Part shown: positions 31,009 to 44,541 of the stretch, one piece after another
Layout of the letters: each line of letters starts with the position of its first letter
Position numbering within the stretch: position 1 is the stretch's first letter
Origin: Anisus vortex
Lineage: Eukaryota > Mollusca > Gastropoda > Planorbidae
NCBI GenBank assembly: GCA_949126835.1
Contig: OX421492.1
Span: 38,584,886-38,648,885, forward strand
DNA: 64,000 bases
Reading direction: 5' to 3'
Translations under genes and position numbers: made by a program
Notes under the pieces: generated by a model
The model's input: only the letters and a program-made list of their open reading frames with translations
What the model was told of the DNA's origin: nothing
Database searches by the model: none

Positions 31009-32656
31009 TGTAGGCAATGACCATAGACCCATCCTAATCAACATAGGAAGATCATGTAGATGCAAGACACAGAGAAAAACATTTTGGAACTACAAGAAAG
31101 CTAACTGGACCACATAAGTCCAAGAAATAGACTCAGAACTGACAAGCGTTCCAGGGCAGTCTTTAAATACTACTGCTTATTCACACATTGTAAACATAAT
31201 TCTCACAGCATCTGAAAAACATATTCCTCGTGGCAATACAAAAAAATACTCACCATTCTGGACCCCAGAGCTAGAATCCCTAGTAAAAGATAGAGCCAAA
31301 GCTAGAAAAACTGCTGAAAAAAACCCATCAAAAGAAAATAAAACAAGCTACAATAAACTGACAGCTAAATCAGATATTACATAAAAGTCAACAAAAAAGC
31401 TAAGCGGGTCAAAACATGTGAACACCTTGATCTCAGAAAGGATGGACGCAGGGCATGGACACTTCTACATCAGTTAGCAGGCAACAAGACTAAAAGCAAC
31501 CCAAGGCCCATGACCCATGGAAAATCCCTAACAACAAAGAACAAGAAAAAAGCTGAGATCATCAACAAACATTTTGCAAGCACAAACAAAACACAGCCGA
31601 GAAAGCACCTGGATAAAACCTTTCAAAAACTATTGAAAAAACAAGAGAAAAGCCCATCAGCCAACATAAACACTTTTGAAACACCGTTTACACAACAAGA
31701 ACTAAATGAAGCTCTAAAAAAAACTCAAAACTAGGAAGTCCCCAGGACCTGACAGAATAACAAATCAAATGTTACAGGGACTAGGCCACACAGCTAAGGA
31801 AGTTTTACTAAAATACATCAACACTACTTGGATGACAGGGTCATTGCCAAAAGAATGGAAAACAGCAAGTATCATACCTATACTCAAGAAAGATAAACCA
31901 CCTGATGATCCAAAAAGTTATATGCCTATTTCCTTAACATCAACAATAGGCAAATTAGCTGAAAAAATGGTCAACGCTAGGTTATACTGGTGGGTGGAGC
32001 GCACAAAATCACTGCACAACACACAGGCAGGATTTAGGAAAGCAAGCAGAACTGAAGACCATCTGTACAGATTCATGCAAGACACAGTAGAAGGCTTCCA
32101 AAACAACAAACATACCACGGCTGTCTTCATCGACCTCCAGCAAGCATACAACAGAGTATGGAGATTAGGACTGTTTATGAAGATGAGGAAGATGGGAATA
32201 CACGGAAAAATGTATCAGTGGATAAAGGCCTTCCTCCAAAACAGAACCATCCGGACTATTTTTGAAGGAGCACATTCTGACAAAAAGACCCTGGAGGAAG
32301 GACTCAATCGAGGATAAGCCCTTAGCTGCACACTCTTCCTAATATTCATCGATGACCTACCTGATCTCATCCCAGTAAACAAAGCAGTGTAATTTGGACA
32401 ACATAAAGATATCCAGTTTTAACTAGAACCAAACTAAACAAAGCACTGCTCACTATCTCAACTTATTCTAAGCTTTGGAAAATGAATATAAATAAAGAAA
32501 AAACAGTGTACACCATCTTTAGCCACAGCAAAAAAAAAAAAACAGCCACAAGAATATGTAACCTAAAACTAGATACTATCCTGTTAATAAAAAGAAGAAA
32601 ACCCAACATACCTGGGCGTGAAACTTGATCAAAAACTCTCCTTCAAACACTTCATG
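31009..32656 (+). pseudogene. Jockey-like LINE reverse transcriptase remnant (copy 2)
   Basis: A linker frame at 31510-31734 and a 182-codon RT frame at 31769-32317 with motif A Asp at residue 122 (FIDLQQAYNRVW). The stop after GLNRG and the lost YADD are as in copy 1. The SYMPISLTS segment stays in frame here through a run of six A, unlike copies 3 and 4. Confidence 0.85.
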
Positions 32657-33411
32657 GCATGCCCAGACCTATCCCAGAATAGATGTCTGTAAATTGTGCC
32701 ACGGTGTCATGAATGCTTGTACTCTTCAGCTGAGGGTAGGGCATCTGAAAACGAATATGGTCAGTAGGTCATCGAACGAAAGTGCATGTTTCGCGCTTAT
32801 GTCAATTTGACATTTATTGACCTTTTTTTTTTCTCATCTAAATTGTAAGCCTATTCTAGCAACAAGAAAATAGACAACGCGAACATCCCACAAAATAAGT
32901 AAATAATCCCACCCCCTATTACACCAATGTCCGTTGCTATTCACTGTCAAACGGTAAACATGTTTGGGGCCGTATTCAATCTACATCAACACTAACTTTA
33001 TTTCTATTGCCCACATCTTCATATCCGAAGTATTGGTATTCTACGTTTCAACATTATAAAGAGTGGTAATAAACAACAATTTTAAAATGATAAATACAGT
33101 ATGATATCTTGTTATTGATAACATCGATGTCTTATATTTTCCTAATTTAAACATAGATAATACGGGCCCTATTAGGGGCCATGGTTCCACATCTTGGCTC
33201 AGCCACTGCAAAGTAAATAATGTGGTAACAGCTACAGCATTGTTGTGAAGCCCAGATATGTTAGGGTGAGGGTGGGGGATGGAAATGGGTAGGCCCTATG
33301 GTTATATCATTTATATTTAAACTATTAAATTATTAAATGGACCAAAGTTGATGTTTATGATTTCCAGGTTCAACATTTTTTACTCTGTTTTTATACAGCT
33401 TTCATTAAATT
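32657..33411. other. Non-coding (copy 2)
   Basis: Equivalent to 12126-12878. It has GACCTTTTTTTTTTCTCATC near 32819, where copies 1 and 4 have GACCTAGTTTTTCCTATC. No gene seen. Confidence 0.45.
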
Positions 33412-33558
33412 GCTGTTAGTTCACCGGACTGTCAACCAAAAACCAACGGGCAGGTCCCGGGTTCTACCCCTGCCACCGACGGATCCCTGTCGCCCTGCAG
33501 GAGTTTTGGGCCTAGTAGACGTAATAATCTTCTATCTAGAAGGAACGTTAAGATAAAG
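33412..33558 (+). mobile_element. tRNA-derived SINE (copy 2)
   Basis: The B-box-like sequence is GGTTCTACCCC. The tail has lost about 12 bp (GAACGTTAAGATAAAG), removing the CTGTAAACTT part shared with the LINE tail. Confidence 0.75.
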
Positions 33559-35119
33559 TTCTTGTGGTGAGATGGCTACGCCACTGCTCAGCCTTAAAGT
33601 GCCAACAGAATCAGGCCTATTGTGTACTAAGAGGTTTATAATATTATGGTCTTTGTTGTATGGACATTTTTAGAAAGAATAGTCACAGACTAATGGGTAA
33701 TGTTTATAATGAAGAGACTATATTAATGTAAGATAAAGGGGACTTTGTTATAATAAAGGTAAAATTCAACAAGGGGAAATCTACTTGCCAACGATAGAAA
33801 AAAAAATCTAAAAATGTGGCGTCGTCTTATTTGTTAAAGAAGAAAAAAAAAGAAAGAAAAAATGCAACCATGACACAGCAAGGTCCAACTGACCTAGTTT
33901 GACCTAGTTTGACCTAGTTGTCGGGTTTTTCTGAGCTCTACTTGCTCTACTTCTTTTTTTTGTATGGTCGGCTTGGGAGGAGGGGTGTGGGGCGGGAAGA
34001 CCCATTACGTCAAACTGGTAGCCTACGCAATACTACAGAGACAATTATCGATCATGTTGTAACGTAATACCAGAAAGTACATTTCATATTTTATAGTGCG
34101 GCACGAAAAGGAAGGAACGGTTTATGGTTCTCAAACTTTGTAAGACAGTTGGCCTTTTTTTCCCCAAACCTCTTGGGGGCCGAGAGGGGGGGGGGAATTC
34201 GATAATTACATAAACGCATCTGTATGCCCTTTGCTTACAGTAAATATATTTTTGTTTGTGGTAAGCGTAGATAAAGACCATGGTATGCCAGATTTGGCCC
34301 GCGGGTCATAGTTATAAGATGCTCGGTCGTGCAAATCTAAAAGAGTGACGCATTGATCTATCGAAAAAAAGTTATAAACAAAAGATTTTCTGCTTAGCGC
34401 GTGAAAACTTGAAAACTGAGAATGTATAATTCTTCATTCATTTAATTGCAATGTCTGCCTAAACGGAACACTGTTACCTACTAACTGTATAATAAAATGT
34501 TTATTTCATTATTCATCTTAATTGTACAGAAAATCATTGTTTAGAGAAGTTTATTTCTTCTTAAGATTAACCGTGGTCTGAGCTTAGACTTTAAAAAATA
34601 TACACAAAGTTGTTATTGTAGTTTTTGCCTGACGAATCTAGACAGCCCAATTCCATAGATTTCTAATTGCAAAGAAATGAAAAGTCTGATTTTCTATATC
34701 TTTTTTTAGACTATTGTATTAGATTTTGTCGTTCTCTTATGAATTTCGGAATCTGTATTTTATTACTACAATAAGTGTAAACTTTCTTTCCTAAAATGGT
34801 TCTAATCGATTTCTTTTGAAAAACAAATTTTAAGCGAGAAACGAAGGACAGAAAAATTGAGGAAAAAAGATGGAGAGAGAGAAAGAAAGAGATAAAGTTA
34901 TATACAAGCCGGTTTCCCTGGCATTGCTCGGAGGAAAAATACAAAGGTTTATAGCTACTGATAACAATTTTATAAACTTCTATTTACAGAAAGTTATAAT
35001 AATTTAAAAATTAAATTTTCTTAATTCTTTATTATTTACTGAACACTTTTAGGAAAGGAATTTTTTTAAGATATTGTAATCGGGTTAAAAAAGGGCATTT
35101 CTTTTTATTTAACAAAATG

Positions 35120-35525
35120 TTTATCTTATCTGATATATTACAGACGCTCCTTTTATAAAGAAGATTTTTGCGTCCTACACGCATCCTATGTTTGGACTAT
35201 CCCTGGCTGAGAATCGAAAAACATCTCCCGCATGCGTCTAAAATATAATTATTAGATATTAGTTAATCGAAACATTTTAGGAAAGCTTTACGTCCGAAAA
35301 TTCCTTGCAATCTTAAAAAAAGTAATAAAATAGAAATTAAAAAATTAGAAAAAGGAAAAAATGAGTTATCAGTGGGGAATCGAACCCAGGTCGGATACGC
35401 TTACCAGTTTGGGAGGACACAGGTAGAAAGCGAGATCGCAAATGTAAAATATGAGACAACAAAGTCACGAGTCTTTAAATTAACTAATGTGGATCGGAAT
35501 CCACACATCCGGTCTACTTTATATT
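35120..35525 (-). mobile_element. SINE-like element (copy 3)
   Basis: B box at 35376-35386 on the minus strand, LINE-type tail at 35120-35175. Complete as in copy 1. Confidence 0.5.
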
Positions 35526-35737
35526 TTTTTCTCCAATGAGGTATTACTTTTTTTTTTTAAATTGGGCTTTTTGAAATAGCTTTATTTTATATACATTTTT
35601 TTTCTAAAACCAATGCAAAGAAAAAAAGCTTGTGAAAGAGGTCAGGAAGGAGTAGTAAGTGGGGATAGAGATAAGTTGCAAGGAATCTAACCTCATTCGT
35701 TTCTGTAGAAATCTTTCACACAATGACTAGCCTAGTG

Positions 35738-35969
35738 CAGCGGTCGACAACCTTTTGATAACAGTATGCCAAAGTAGGATTCTTAATTCATTAAGCGTAC
35801 TAAAAGCCTAAAGTTCATCCTGCTTTAGCAGTCAACTTCTTGTAGAAGTCCTAGAATTGCCTTTTTTTTTTGGTAGTCTTCCGCGTGCCATTGAAAATTG
35901 CTTCGCGTGCCATTGAAAATTGCTTCCCGTGCTAAGTCTGGTGCGCGTTTCGTTGGTTGCCGATCCCTG
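35738..35969. mobile_element. hAT-like MITE (copy 3)
   Basis: Uninterrupted empty site for the LTR element, with GAAAATTGCTTCCCGTGC (one substitution in the target). Confidence 0.75.
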
Positions 35970-37108
35970 GTCTTATCTTATGTTATACATTACAGACGCT
36001 CGTTCTATTAAGAAGATTATTGCGTCCTACGCTCATCCGTGGTCCGAGTCTAGTCTTGCATTTTTATAAATGTTTTAAATGATGTTAGGTTATTGGTTTT
36101 CCTGGTTTGTTCAGGCAACCCATTCCATGCCCGAATGCCACTCGGGAAGAAAGAGTACTTATATGCATTTGTTCTCGCATAAGGGACAAGGAAGGTGTTT
36201 TTGTCTTTAATTTAGAAATACAACCCAATAACAATCTGTTGCAAAGCTCAGATAAACATAGAGTTTAATGCCTTATGTATTATTACTACTTTACTCTTTG
36301 CCCTTCTGTCCTCTAGTGTTTCTAGGTTTAGTGATTTGACTAATGGTGTTACTCTTGTCAATTGGGAATATTTACTAGTTATAAACCTTGCAGCTCTTTT
36401 TTGAATTTTTTTAAATTTTTTTTAATGTTTTCTTTAGTTGATGGGTCCCATACAGATCCTGCATATTCTAGTATAGGCCTAACTAATGTGAGATAGCATT
36501 TTAGTTTTATATTCTTATTACATTTGTAAAAGTTCCTTTTTATGAATCCTAATGTTTTGTTTGATTTTTTAATTACTTCATCAATGTGAGGGTTCCAAGA
36601 TAACTTATCATTTATTATTACTCCTAGATACTTAGCATTGCTAGTTTGAGTTAGTTCTTTACCATGAATGAAGTAGTTTGCTATTATTTTATTTTTTTTC
36701 TTGGATACCCTTATTAGTTGGCATTTTTCTGGGTGAAAAGACATACTCCAGTTTGATTCCCATTTTTGTAGTTCATCTAGGTCTTTTTTAAAAGTTCACT
36801 ATCTTTTCCTGTCTTTATTATTCTATAAATTATGCAATCATCGGCAAATAATCTTACTTTTGTGCCTGTGTTGATGCAATTTGGCAGATCATTAATGTAA
36901 ATTAGAAATAGTAAGGGCCCTAGAACAGTTCCTTGTGGAACTCCTGAGTTTACTGTTATTGGTGATGACTTAGAGCCATTTATTATCAGTGTTTGTTCTC
37001 TGCCTATACGAAAGTCCTGAATCCACTGATGTAAGGGACCAGAGATGCCAAAGTATTTAAGTTTTTTAAGAAGACTAGAATGATGAACTTTATCAAATGG
37101 TCTAGTGG
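35970..37108 (-). pseudogene. CR1-like LINE remnant (copy 3)
   Basis: As copy 1, with the 53 bp inversion at 36208-36260. An extra A/T-run length at 36405-36424 lets the thumb frame run on to STKENIKK before it leaves frame (36379-36744). The tail reads CTTATCTTATGTTATA, a variant of the GATAA repeats. Confidence 0.85.
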
Positions 37109-40100
37109 GGGCTTAGTAAAATGTATATGAAGAATGGATTTTAAAAAATTGTCATTTGAAGACATAGGTAGGGCTACGTCGAATAAAAGTTTTACCGTAC
37201 AGTATAAGTAAAATAAAACGAGGGAAACCTTTATATATTCTAATACAACAAAAAATATTGTACAGACGAACTCGAAATCTTTTATTTAAAGCGGAGTGGC
37301 CCTGTCGTCAACAGACAGTATGGATTTTCTTTCAGGCATAGCCAGAATTGAGGCCAGATCGAGAAGGACAAATGGTTGGTTCAAGTGTTCCAATATACAT
37401 GAATGATAAAACATTTTCTTTTAAATTTCAATAAATAGGACATAAAAAAGAAATGTACAGGTAATTGTATGTTACTTCCTGAACTTTTGTATATATATCT
37501 ATGATTTTTTTCTCTATCTATTTATTTACCTAACTATTTGTTTCAAAATTATTTTTTTCTATATATTTTTACTCCCTTTCTTTTAACTCGTACTGTCTGT
37601 CTGTTTGCTCTGCTCGGTTGTTAGCGAAACTTTGCATAGATTTTTCGACCACTTTCCGTCGTCCCATCAAGCTGAAACTTGGGCAGCAGACTTATCCCGA
37701 CTAACAATACGTTCTATCAAATTTTCAGCATTATAGCGTTTGGAATAGTCACGAATTCATTTGACCAATTTGCGAATCGAAGAAAATATTTTACGTCAAA
37801 CATGGCTGCCTTTACCGGAAGAGACGAAAGTAAATAAACTTTTCGGATATGTTAGTTTTTACGAAATAAATAGAATAAAAACGAATGTAGCCAAAACAAA
37901 GCGAGTTATCTTTTTATGGTTTTTCCGGTGCAAAGCTAGATAAAAAAAATGGATACGCAAAATTTATATTAGTGTGGAAATTCATAAGGTATGATATCAC
38001 TTAGATCTATATTTATTTTAATCTCTCAAATATAAATTAAATATAAACTTAGTTTACAAAGAAAGGGAGTATTATAAAAACTTTGTTTTTATGGGTTAGT
38101 TTATTTTCTAATTATTAATTTTTCTTTTTCAATTTATTTATTTTGGCATCTATTTATTTTTCCAGCTATTTTTTTTCTATATGTTTTGACTTTTTTTTAA
38201 AATCTATGTTTTAATTTTCTTATCGTTTTTTAACCCTATCTATTTATTTCTATATCTATTTACCCCTCCTCTCTCTCCCTCCCTCTATTTATTTGTCCAT
38301 CTATCTATTTATCTATTTTCTATTTATCTTTATATCTATGAAGTTATAAAGCTATCTATTTATCCAGAAATCTATGAAATTATTATATATCTATCTATTT
38401 ATTTCACTATCAATCTATCTCTCTAATAAATAAGTATAAACCTTAAATTCATATTATAGTATCCTTGTTTTTTTTTTTATTAAAAAATTTGGCGAATTGA
38501 ATAAATCACTGTAATAAACTGTGTATGTGGAGGAAAGGGGTGGGAGGCTATGTAAGAATGTTATAGTTGATCACGTGGCGTTTCAAGTCTATACCATTCA
38601 CTAAGTCTTGTATAGAAACTAATTTATAAACAACAACACGAAAGCTTTGCGCCACCGGGCGTTCATATGGAGACATACTCGCTACGCACATGGACGTCCG
38701 CTAGAGGGATTGCCATTTTTACCTGCGCCACTTCTTTGTCAATGTCTAAAAATCTAGCAACGTCAGATGGCCTCACATAGACATTTAGTTTTAGTGAAAT
38801 ATTTTATAATCTCGGTTATACTCAACCCATCTATAATGTATATATATAATACTAGTTATACATCTAACAATTATGGGAATTATAATCTTGCATTTTAACC
38901 CCCACTTTCCCAATCCCACATTCTCGATATCGGTACTGAATTGCTATCTTTTCCGTAGCCATTTTAACCCTTACAGTCCCAGGCGCGTATATAGCGGAAC
39001 TGAAGGCAGCATAGATAGAAGTAGGTCGGTACGATAAGGGTTAACCTTAAGTACTGCCAAACATTCACAAATTCAAAAATTACGCATTACATACGTAAAT
39101 ATTCGCATTGCTTAATTCAAAGGGGAAAATCCCAAGGGAAAATTATATAATTCATTTTAAGCTTTCATATTATGTTAGTGGAGCAGTTTCCAAAATTTGT
39201 TCTCTGGCGGCGGCGCCATTTTTAACGAGAACTTTTCCCATGGCACCCTTCCCTATGTCGAAGCCTCTTCCTGCAACCCCATTAAAGACTCCACATCTTG
39301 CTAACGTTTTTTCTAGTAGAGGCCTTCAATATAAATCCATTTCTATAAATGTTTCAAATACACCTTTGTTGTTTTTGATGTTGTTTATATTCTTCCCAAA
39401 TTAAATAATATATAACGGATTAGTCAATAAATTTATTATCTTATTTATACAGAATATATTATACAAATTAATGAGCCTAACGCAAGGATGGACTGTGGCA
39501 ATCATATGGGATAGAACCTGAACTTTTGGTTTTTATCAAAATATATAGGGCGTGACGTCACGATTTTTTTTTTATATCTAGGAAAATTCATAAATGACCT
39601 TCCCTTCCTTTTAACTTTTTAACGCTTTTGTTCGAAAAAAAATAAATTTAGAACTGATATCTAAAAACAACAGATAAAAACAACACATAATAACACGAAT
39701 TATGGAAAAGCACACGAAACATTCATAACGAAATCTACATAAAATATTTTAAATTTTATTTTTTTTCTATAAATATCGTCATAACCTCTGTAGATACTTA
39801 TTATTTTAATTTAATTTAAATACTAATGTAAAAAATAATCCATAATTGTATGAAGAGATTGGTGTACGTTTTAATATTATCATTTTAATTTACTGCCAAT
39901 CATCATTTATTTACTTAAAAACAGGTTATCTGCTCTTGTAATTAATAAGAAATTAAGCAAGAGTGATTCGCTCCTGTTCTTGACTGATGAACTACCGAAT
40001 TAAAAACAGTAAAAAATCAAGCTGTGTCCCATTTTTCCGGGTGCGGGTGTGTGTACATAAGTGGGTGCTGAAATCCATTGATAGATTTAAAAAAAAATAT

Positions 40101-40447
40101 ATACCATTTTTTAGGGAAATGAATTTTGCAAAAGATAGATGATATAAAGGCAGATGACAGCATGGCTTGATTTTCAGAAGTAATTTTTTTATGTGTTTAC
40201 AAATATATTTTGTTTTTGATGCAATTATTATTGTCAATAATAATGTTTCTAAGTGTTACAAAAATGTAAGTTAACACAGAGTCGTCATTCCATTATTTCG
40301 TCTTCTTTAAAAAGAAATTGGTATGAAAACGAATATTTGCACAATTATTCTCAAAATTAAATTATCTATTAAGCAGAACATTTGAAGATTTGCATAAAAT
40401 TATGTAGGAATCAAATTTGTGCAGTTATTAACATATCTCTCTTTATT
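37109..40447. other. Non-coding stretch (copy 3)
   Basis: Equivalent to 3386-6711, with the microsatellite at about 38230-38430. Keeps the 22 bp GTAC-bounded segment near 39032. Lacks TAAA in AAACTAATTTATAAACAAC near 38620. No gene seen. Confidence 0.5.
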
Positions 40448-40890
40448 CTTTATCGCTCCCCGTGGAGCATAAGGCAGCAACATAGTTCCGCCATGCTTCC
40501 CTATCCTAGGCGAGCCATCTGATCTCATGCCATGTTTTAACCCTCACCTGATCTTCCATATTAGTTTGACCTTTGGATGTTTTTGTTGCTGTTTCTGAAG
40601 CCTGCTGGATTATTTTTTTTTTACATGGCAGGTTGCTAGCCTAGCGCATAACCGTCTGTGGAAGAATTTCCTCTCTCAGCTCTCGGGATAGCTGCCTTTT
40701 TTTTCGGGTTATGTTTCCTAGCCTATATGGATTCCTCCACTTCCTGCTAGTCTAGGCAACAGGTACTGATTTTGGTCCGCCCCGGGTATTTGATTTCCCC
40801 GGTACCTACTATATCTGGTGGGCTTTCTCCGATCCGCCGCCTGGGGAGGCGCCCGATGGGAGGTCAGTAACTCCACACGAGAAGTAAATA
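40448..40890 (-). mobile_element. Internally deleted LINE remnant (copy 3)
   Basis: Same structure as 6712-7150, with a few substitutions. Confidence 0.5.
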
Positions 40891-41028
40891 AGCTAATTTA
40901 CATAATGAATTGCACCACCAATCAACCTTACAACAAAGGCTAAGGCTATACTGACCCGGGTCCCTTTAGAATTAAATGGCTATACACAAAATATATTTTT
41001 TTAAATGATTTATAAGAAATAAAAAAAA

Positions 41029-41189
41029 CACCAAATCTATCCCTATCCAATATAACCTAACCGATATTAACTATTACAAAAAATACTACAAAGCCATCCC
41101 TAACCTATATAAACTAACCGATACTAACTATTACAAAAAATAATACAAAGCCATCCCTAACCTATATAAACTAACCGATACTAACAACT
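41029..41189. repeat. 57 bp minisatellite (copy 3)
   Basis: Three units. The preceding CACACA stretch is lost here. Confidence 0.8.
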
Positions 41190-41493
41190 ATTTATTACTA
41201 AATCTATCGGGTCCGAATAGCCACTTCGTACAACAAAATTGCAACACTACAAAGTGAATTCTGTCTTCCTTCTAAAAGTTGGATTCTCTTAACACGTTGT
41301 AGTGAGGCGGCGTACCCGGCCATTTTCAACACTAACAAGTGAATTTCATTTTCGTCGATCAAATTTTCTCACACGTTGTGCCAGTGAGAACGCCAGGTTT
41401 CTCTCTGTCTGCTGGTTATCCATCTAACAAAGACGTATCTCGACCAGCAGCTGACAAAGAGCAGTATTCTGCTAGCTAACACTTCTACGAAAG

Positions 41494-41587
41494 GACGTCT
41501 TAGACGTCATTAAAAAACATTATAGCTGATATAAAAAATAAGACGTCTTACAAGACATTATAGCTGATATAAAAACTAGGACGTCTT
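41494..41587. repeat. 38 bp GACGTC repeat (copy 3)
   Basis: Two tandem units as in copy 1. Confidence 0.6.
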
Positions 41588-41631
41588 TAAAAACACTCTT
41601 TATTACAGTCGCGAGATATCTTTCACTTGCG

Positions 41632-42211
41632 TAAGGGTACGTTTATAGAGGCGGCGGGTTTCGGAAAATCGCACGCGCGATTCGACCCGAGCGAAGTCGT
41701 GCGAGTAGTGTTACTATATAATATTTGATTTGCAGTTGTTCATAGAGGACGCGGGTCTCTCGAGGCGACAAATTTGCCGACCGGCGCGGGTAATTACCAG
41801 AACTAGTTTTTAGTTCTTGTTGCGCGTTGCCGCGCCGAACTTTGTAGGCTGTGCACTTGCGCTGGCTGTGTGTTACATTAAAATATACGTTCATAATTTG
41901 TTGATAAAAAACGGCTCAAGATAGATGTTGACCAACTTATCACTGCAGTTTTAAAAAGACCGTTAATATTGGACAAAATAATAAAATAATATGCCAACAG
42001 TCATCAATAAAATAAGCCATTTTTTTTTGTTTGCTATTGCAAGGAGAGACTGTAAATTAAATATTGCATGTGACGTGTTTGTCGACTCGTGTGGGGTTTT
42101 CCCGCTTTTGCTATGAACACCAACCGCGCGCATGATTAGGCGCGGTTTTTTAGCGCGAGTAACCAGCTCGCGGCAACCCGCCTACCCGCCGCCTCTATAA
42201 ACGTACACTTA
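41632..42211. mobile_element. 580 bp TIR element (copy 3)
   Basis: Inverted ends as in copy 2. Has GCGATTCGACCCG near 41676 and CTATGAACACC near 42111, the latter shared with copy 4 only. Confidence 0.75.
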
Positions 42212-43054
42212 GCCCATTAGTTATTTGGTTCTGTAGAGAAATTATTAGAGAATTATGATCGTTTTGCACGAATCAATTCATTAAATGTCTTGCAAACCAG
42301 CACAGAACAGCGGATCGAGGAAGCTCGCATGAGTAACGCCTCAGACCGTAATGTTTAAGCAATATTAAAAGTAACAATCGGAAGTTTTTTTAAACATTCT
42401 AAGATTCTAAGCCTAAATGGTATTGTTTGTGCACAAATTATACCCTTACACAAGCTTTAAAAAAAGGCTATATTTATTATTTTTCACACATTATAGATAT
42501 AAAAAATAACTATTGTCACATATTGGTGGTAATATCTATTACTGGAACACACAGTACTTATTTCCTCTCTCTCTCTCTCTGTCACGGAGACGTTAAGTCT
42601 AGACTTGGTCTCGCGGTATCACAATAACATAGCAGAAACATAGTTCGACTTAGGAATGTTTGGCATGGACGACTTATAGGCTTGGAGACCCGTTTAGTGT
42701 GTAGTGGAAACGGTAAACACACAGGTGACAGACTAGAGCTAGTTGATACTTAATACTTGTGCGACCGCGAGAAGGACTCTGCATGGACAAAGAGAGATAG
42801 AATCCAGCATGATAATAAATCTAGCTAGACACCGACAGGAGCCAGACTTGGTAGGTTCGATGCAAAACTATTTAACGTAGTGAAGCTAGAGAATGGGCAC
42901 AGAGCTAGAGCTTGTGGTCTGATGTTTGGATCACACCCAAGCCAAGTCAACTGTCCAAAGACAGATGAGTGTTTTCTGACACGGGTGAGTGGAGTTTTGC
43001 ATCGATACCTTCCAATAGACAATATATAAATATATAGATATATTTAGAACAAAA
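42212..43054. other. Non-coding (copy 3)
   Basis: CT microsatellite near 42565-42580. Contains the start of the 350 bp segment (42905-43254) missing from copies 1 and 4. Confidence 0.5.
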
Positions 43055-43310
43055 TTAAGGGCTTTTATTGACTATTATGTAGGTGACGGCCCGTGCCCAG
43101 GCCTTGACAACGTTAGGAGCTTTATCTGCAGATGCGTCTGGTGGTCGAAACTTTCTAAGAAGTACATCATCTTTAACGTAGTAACATATAGGTAGGCCTA
43201 CTTCTTCTGCTTCTTGTGGTGACAAAGCGTTTTCTCGGAGTTTGTCTAGCTCAGGATCTCTTTTCTGTTCCTCAATCAACTGTTCACGAGTTGATACAGG
43301 CTCCCCCTCC
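43055..43310 (-). pseudogene. Ty3/gypsy pol fragment (copy 3)
   Basis: Same fragment as 29524-29790. The poly-C run is 12 C, which puts the upstream codons in another frame, so the open part starts at an internal Met (43279). Confidence 0.65.
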
Positions 43311-43836
43311 CCCCCCCCCCGTGTAGGTATCGGATCCTGAAAATGACCAGGTGAAAGAATAACCCCACTGCTAGCCCCACTTGCATCTCGCGACTAATAG
43401 TGGGTTGTGCATTGGGTATAACCCGGGCACGTAAAACTTGTTCCCCTCCTTTGTGGTGCTGTTTGACAGAGGTCCAGTTTGCACTACCCTGGATAGAGGT
43501 TTTACGCAACTCCTACTGGGGAGCTCTGGTGTTGGTAGCATGGGGATGACTAGGTGTAAAGTCGTGAAGGGACCTGGATCCAGGATGTGGCAATTCCACT
43601 GAGTATTCACAGAATCTAAAAAACTAAATGGCACAACTGAGTGTCATAACCATTTGGAGAGCCCAGTGGATGGCGGAGCTTGGACTATAGGCCAGCCCCA
43701 CCTCGGTACAACTCAGCCCTGACTCAATGCAGCCTGATCCCGGAGTACAACTCACAGGTGCTGGGCACAGAACCGAAAACTCTCTTGAACTGCGGGATTT
43801 GAAAAAAGCCGCAAAGGAAATCCCAGAATAACATTA
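43311..43836. other. Probable LINE 5' leader (copy 3)
   Basis: Poly-C tract at 43309-43320, then leader-like sequence as in copy 2. No gene seen. Confidence 0.4.
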
Positions 43837-44541
43837 ATGCCAGAGAAACCTAAGAAAAAAACATACGAGCTCAGACGTCGCCTCGTAAAAGGTCTGAGCA
43901 CGGCAGTTTCTTCCAGGGCTGCCTGTGATAAGTCAGCGACTGGAAACACCAACCTAAATATTTTACAACTGAACATATTAGGATTAAAAAACAAAAGAAC
44001 TGAACTAGAACACTTACTTCACAAGCATGAGATTCACGTCGTATTACTACAAGAGACACTACTCCCCAATAAAAAAGTCAACATCACAGGATACACTAAA
44101 TATAAATGCAGCTGCACTAAATGTCAAGGAATCATGACACTCATCCAAAATGACACCCAGGCAGAAGTAACGAACAACAACAATTGCTCAGACATTGACA
44201 TACAAGACATAGTTCTTTGGAGAGGAGGAATAAAGTACACACTAAGAAATATGTATTGCCCCCCATCGTCAACTGCAAGAATTGACATACAGCTCTCCTA
44301 CCACTCTAGAACAATTATTGCAGGAGACTTTAATGCCCATACACCAACCTTAGGGTACTCAAGCTACAACAACAGAGGAAAAGACCTAGAGGATATTGTC
44401 AACTCAACAAACCTTCAGCTACTACAAAACAAGAATTCTCCACCAACCTTTCTACACAGGGCACACAATACAACCAGCAGGCCAGATGTGACACTAATAT
44501 CAACAGACATCATAAATCAACACATATACAGTGCTCGATGA
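43837..44541 (+). pseudogene. Jockey-like LINE endonuclease, open frame (copy 3)
   Basis: 234 codons open from ATG, with the same endonuclease motifs as copy 2. Missense differences include RRRLVKGLSTAVS. Confidence 0.85.

Larger units (their letters stand above)
13201..33722. repeat. 13.2 kb tandem unit, copy 2 (with LTR element inserted)
   Basis: Second direct copy of the unit, 20.5 kb long because it holds a 7,248 bp LTR retrotransposon (15143-22390) plus its 5 bp target duplication. Without the insertion it is about 13.27 kb. It has a private deletion of about 257 bp near 14484, and it alone keeps the coding orientation of a 53 bp segment at 22671-22723 that is inverted in the other copies. 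It retains the 350 bp segment at 29374-29723. Confidence 0.95.
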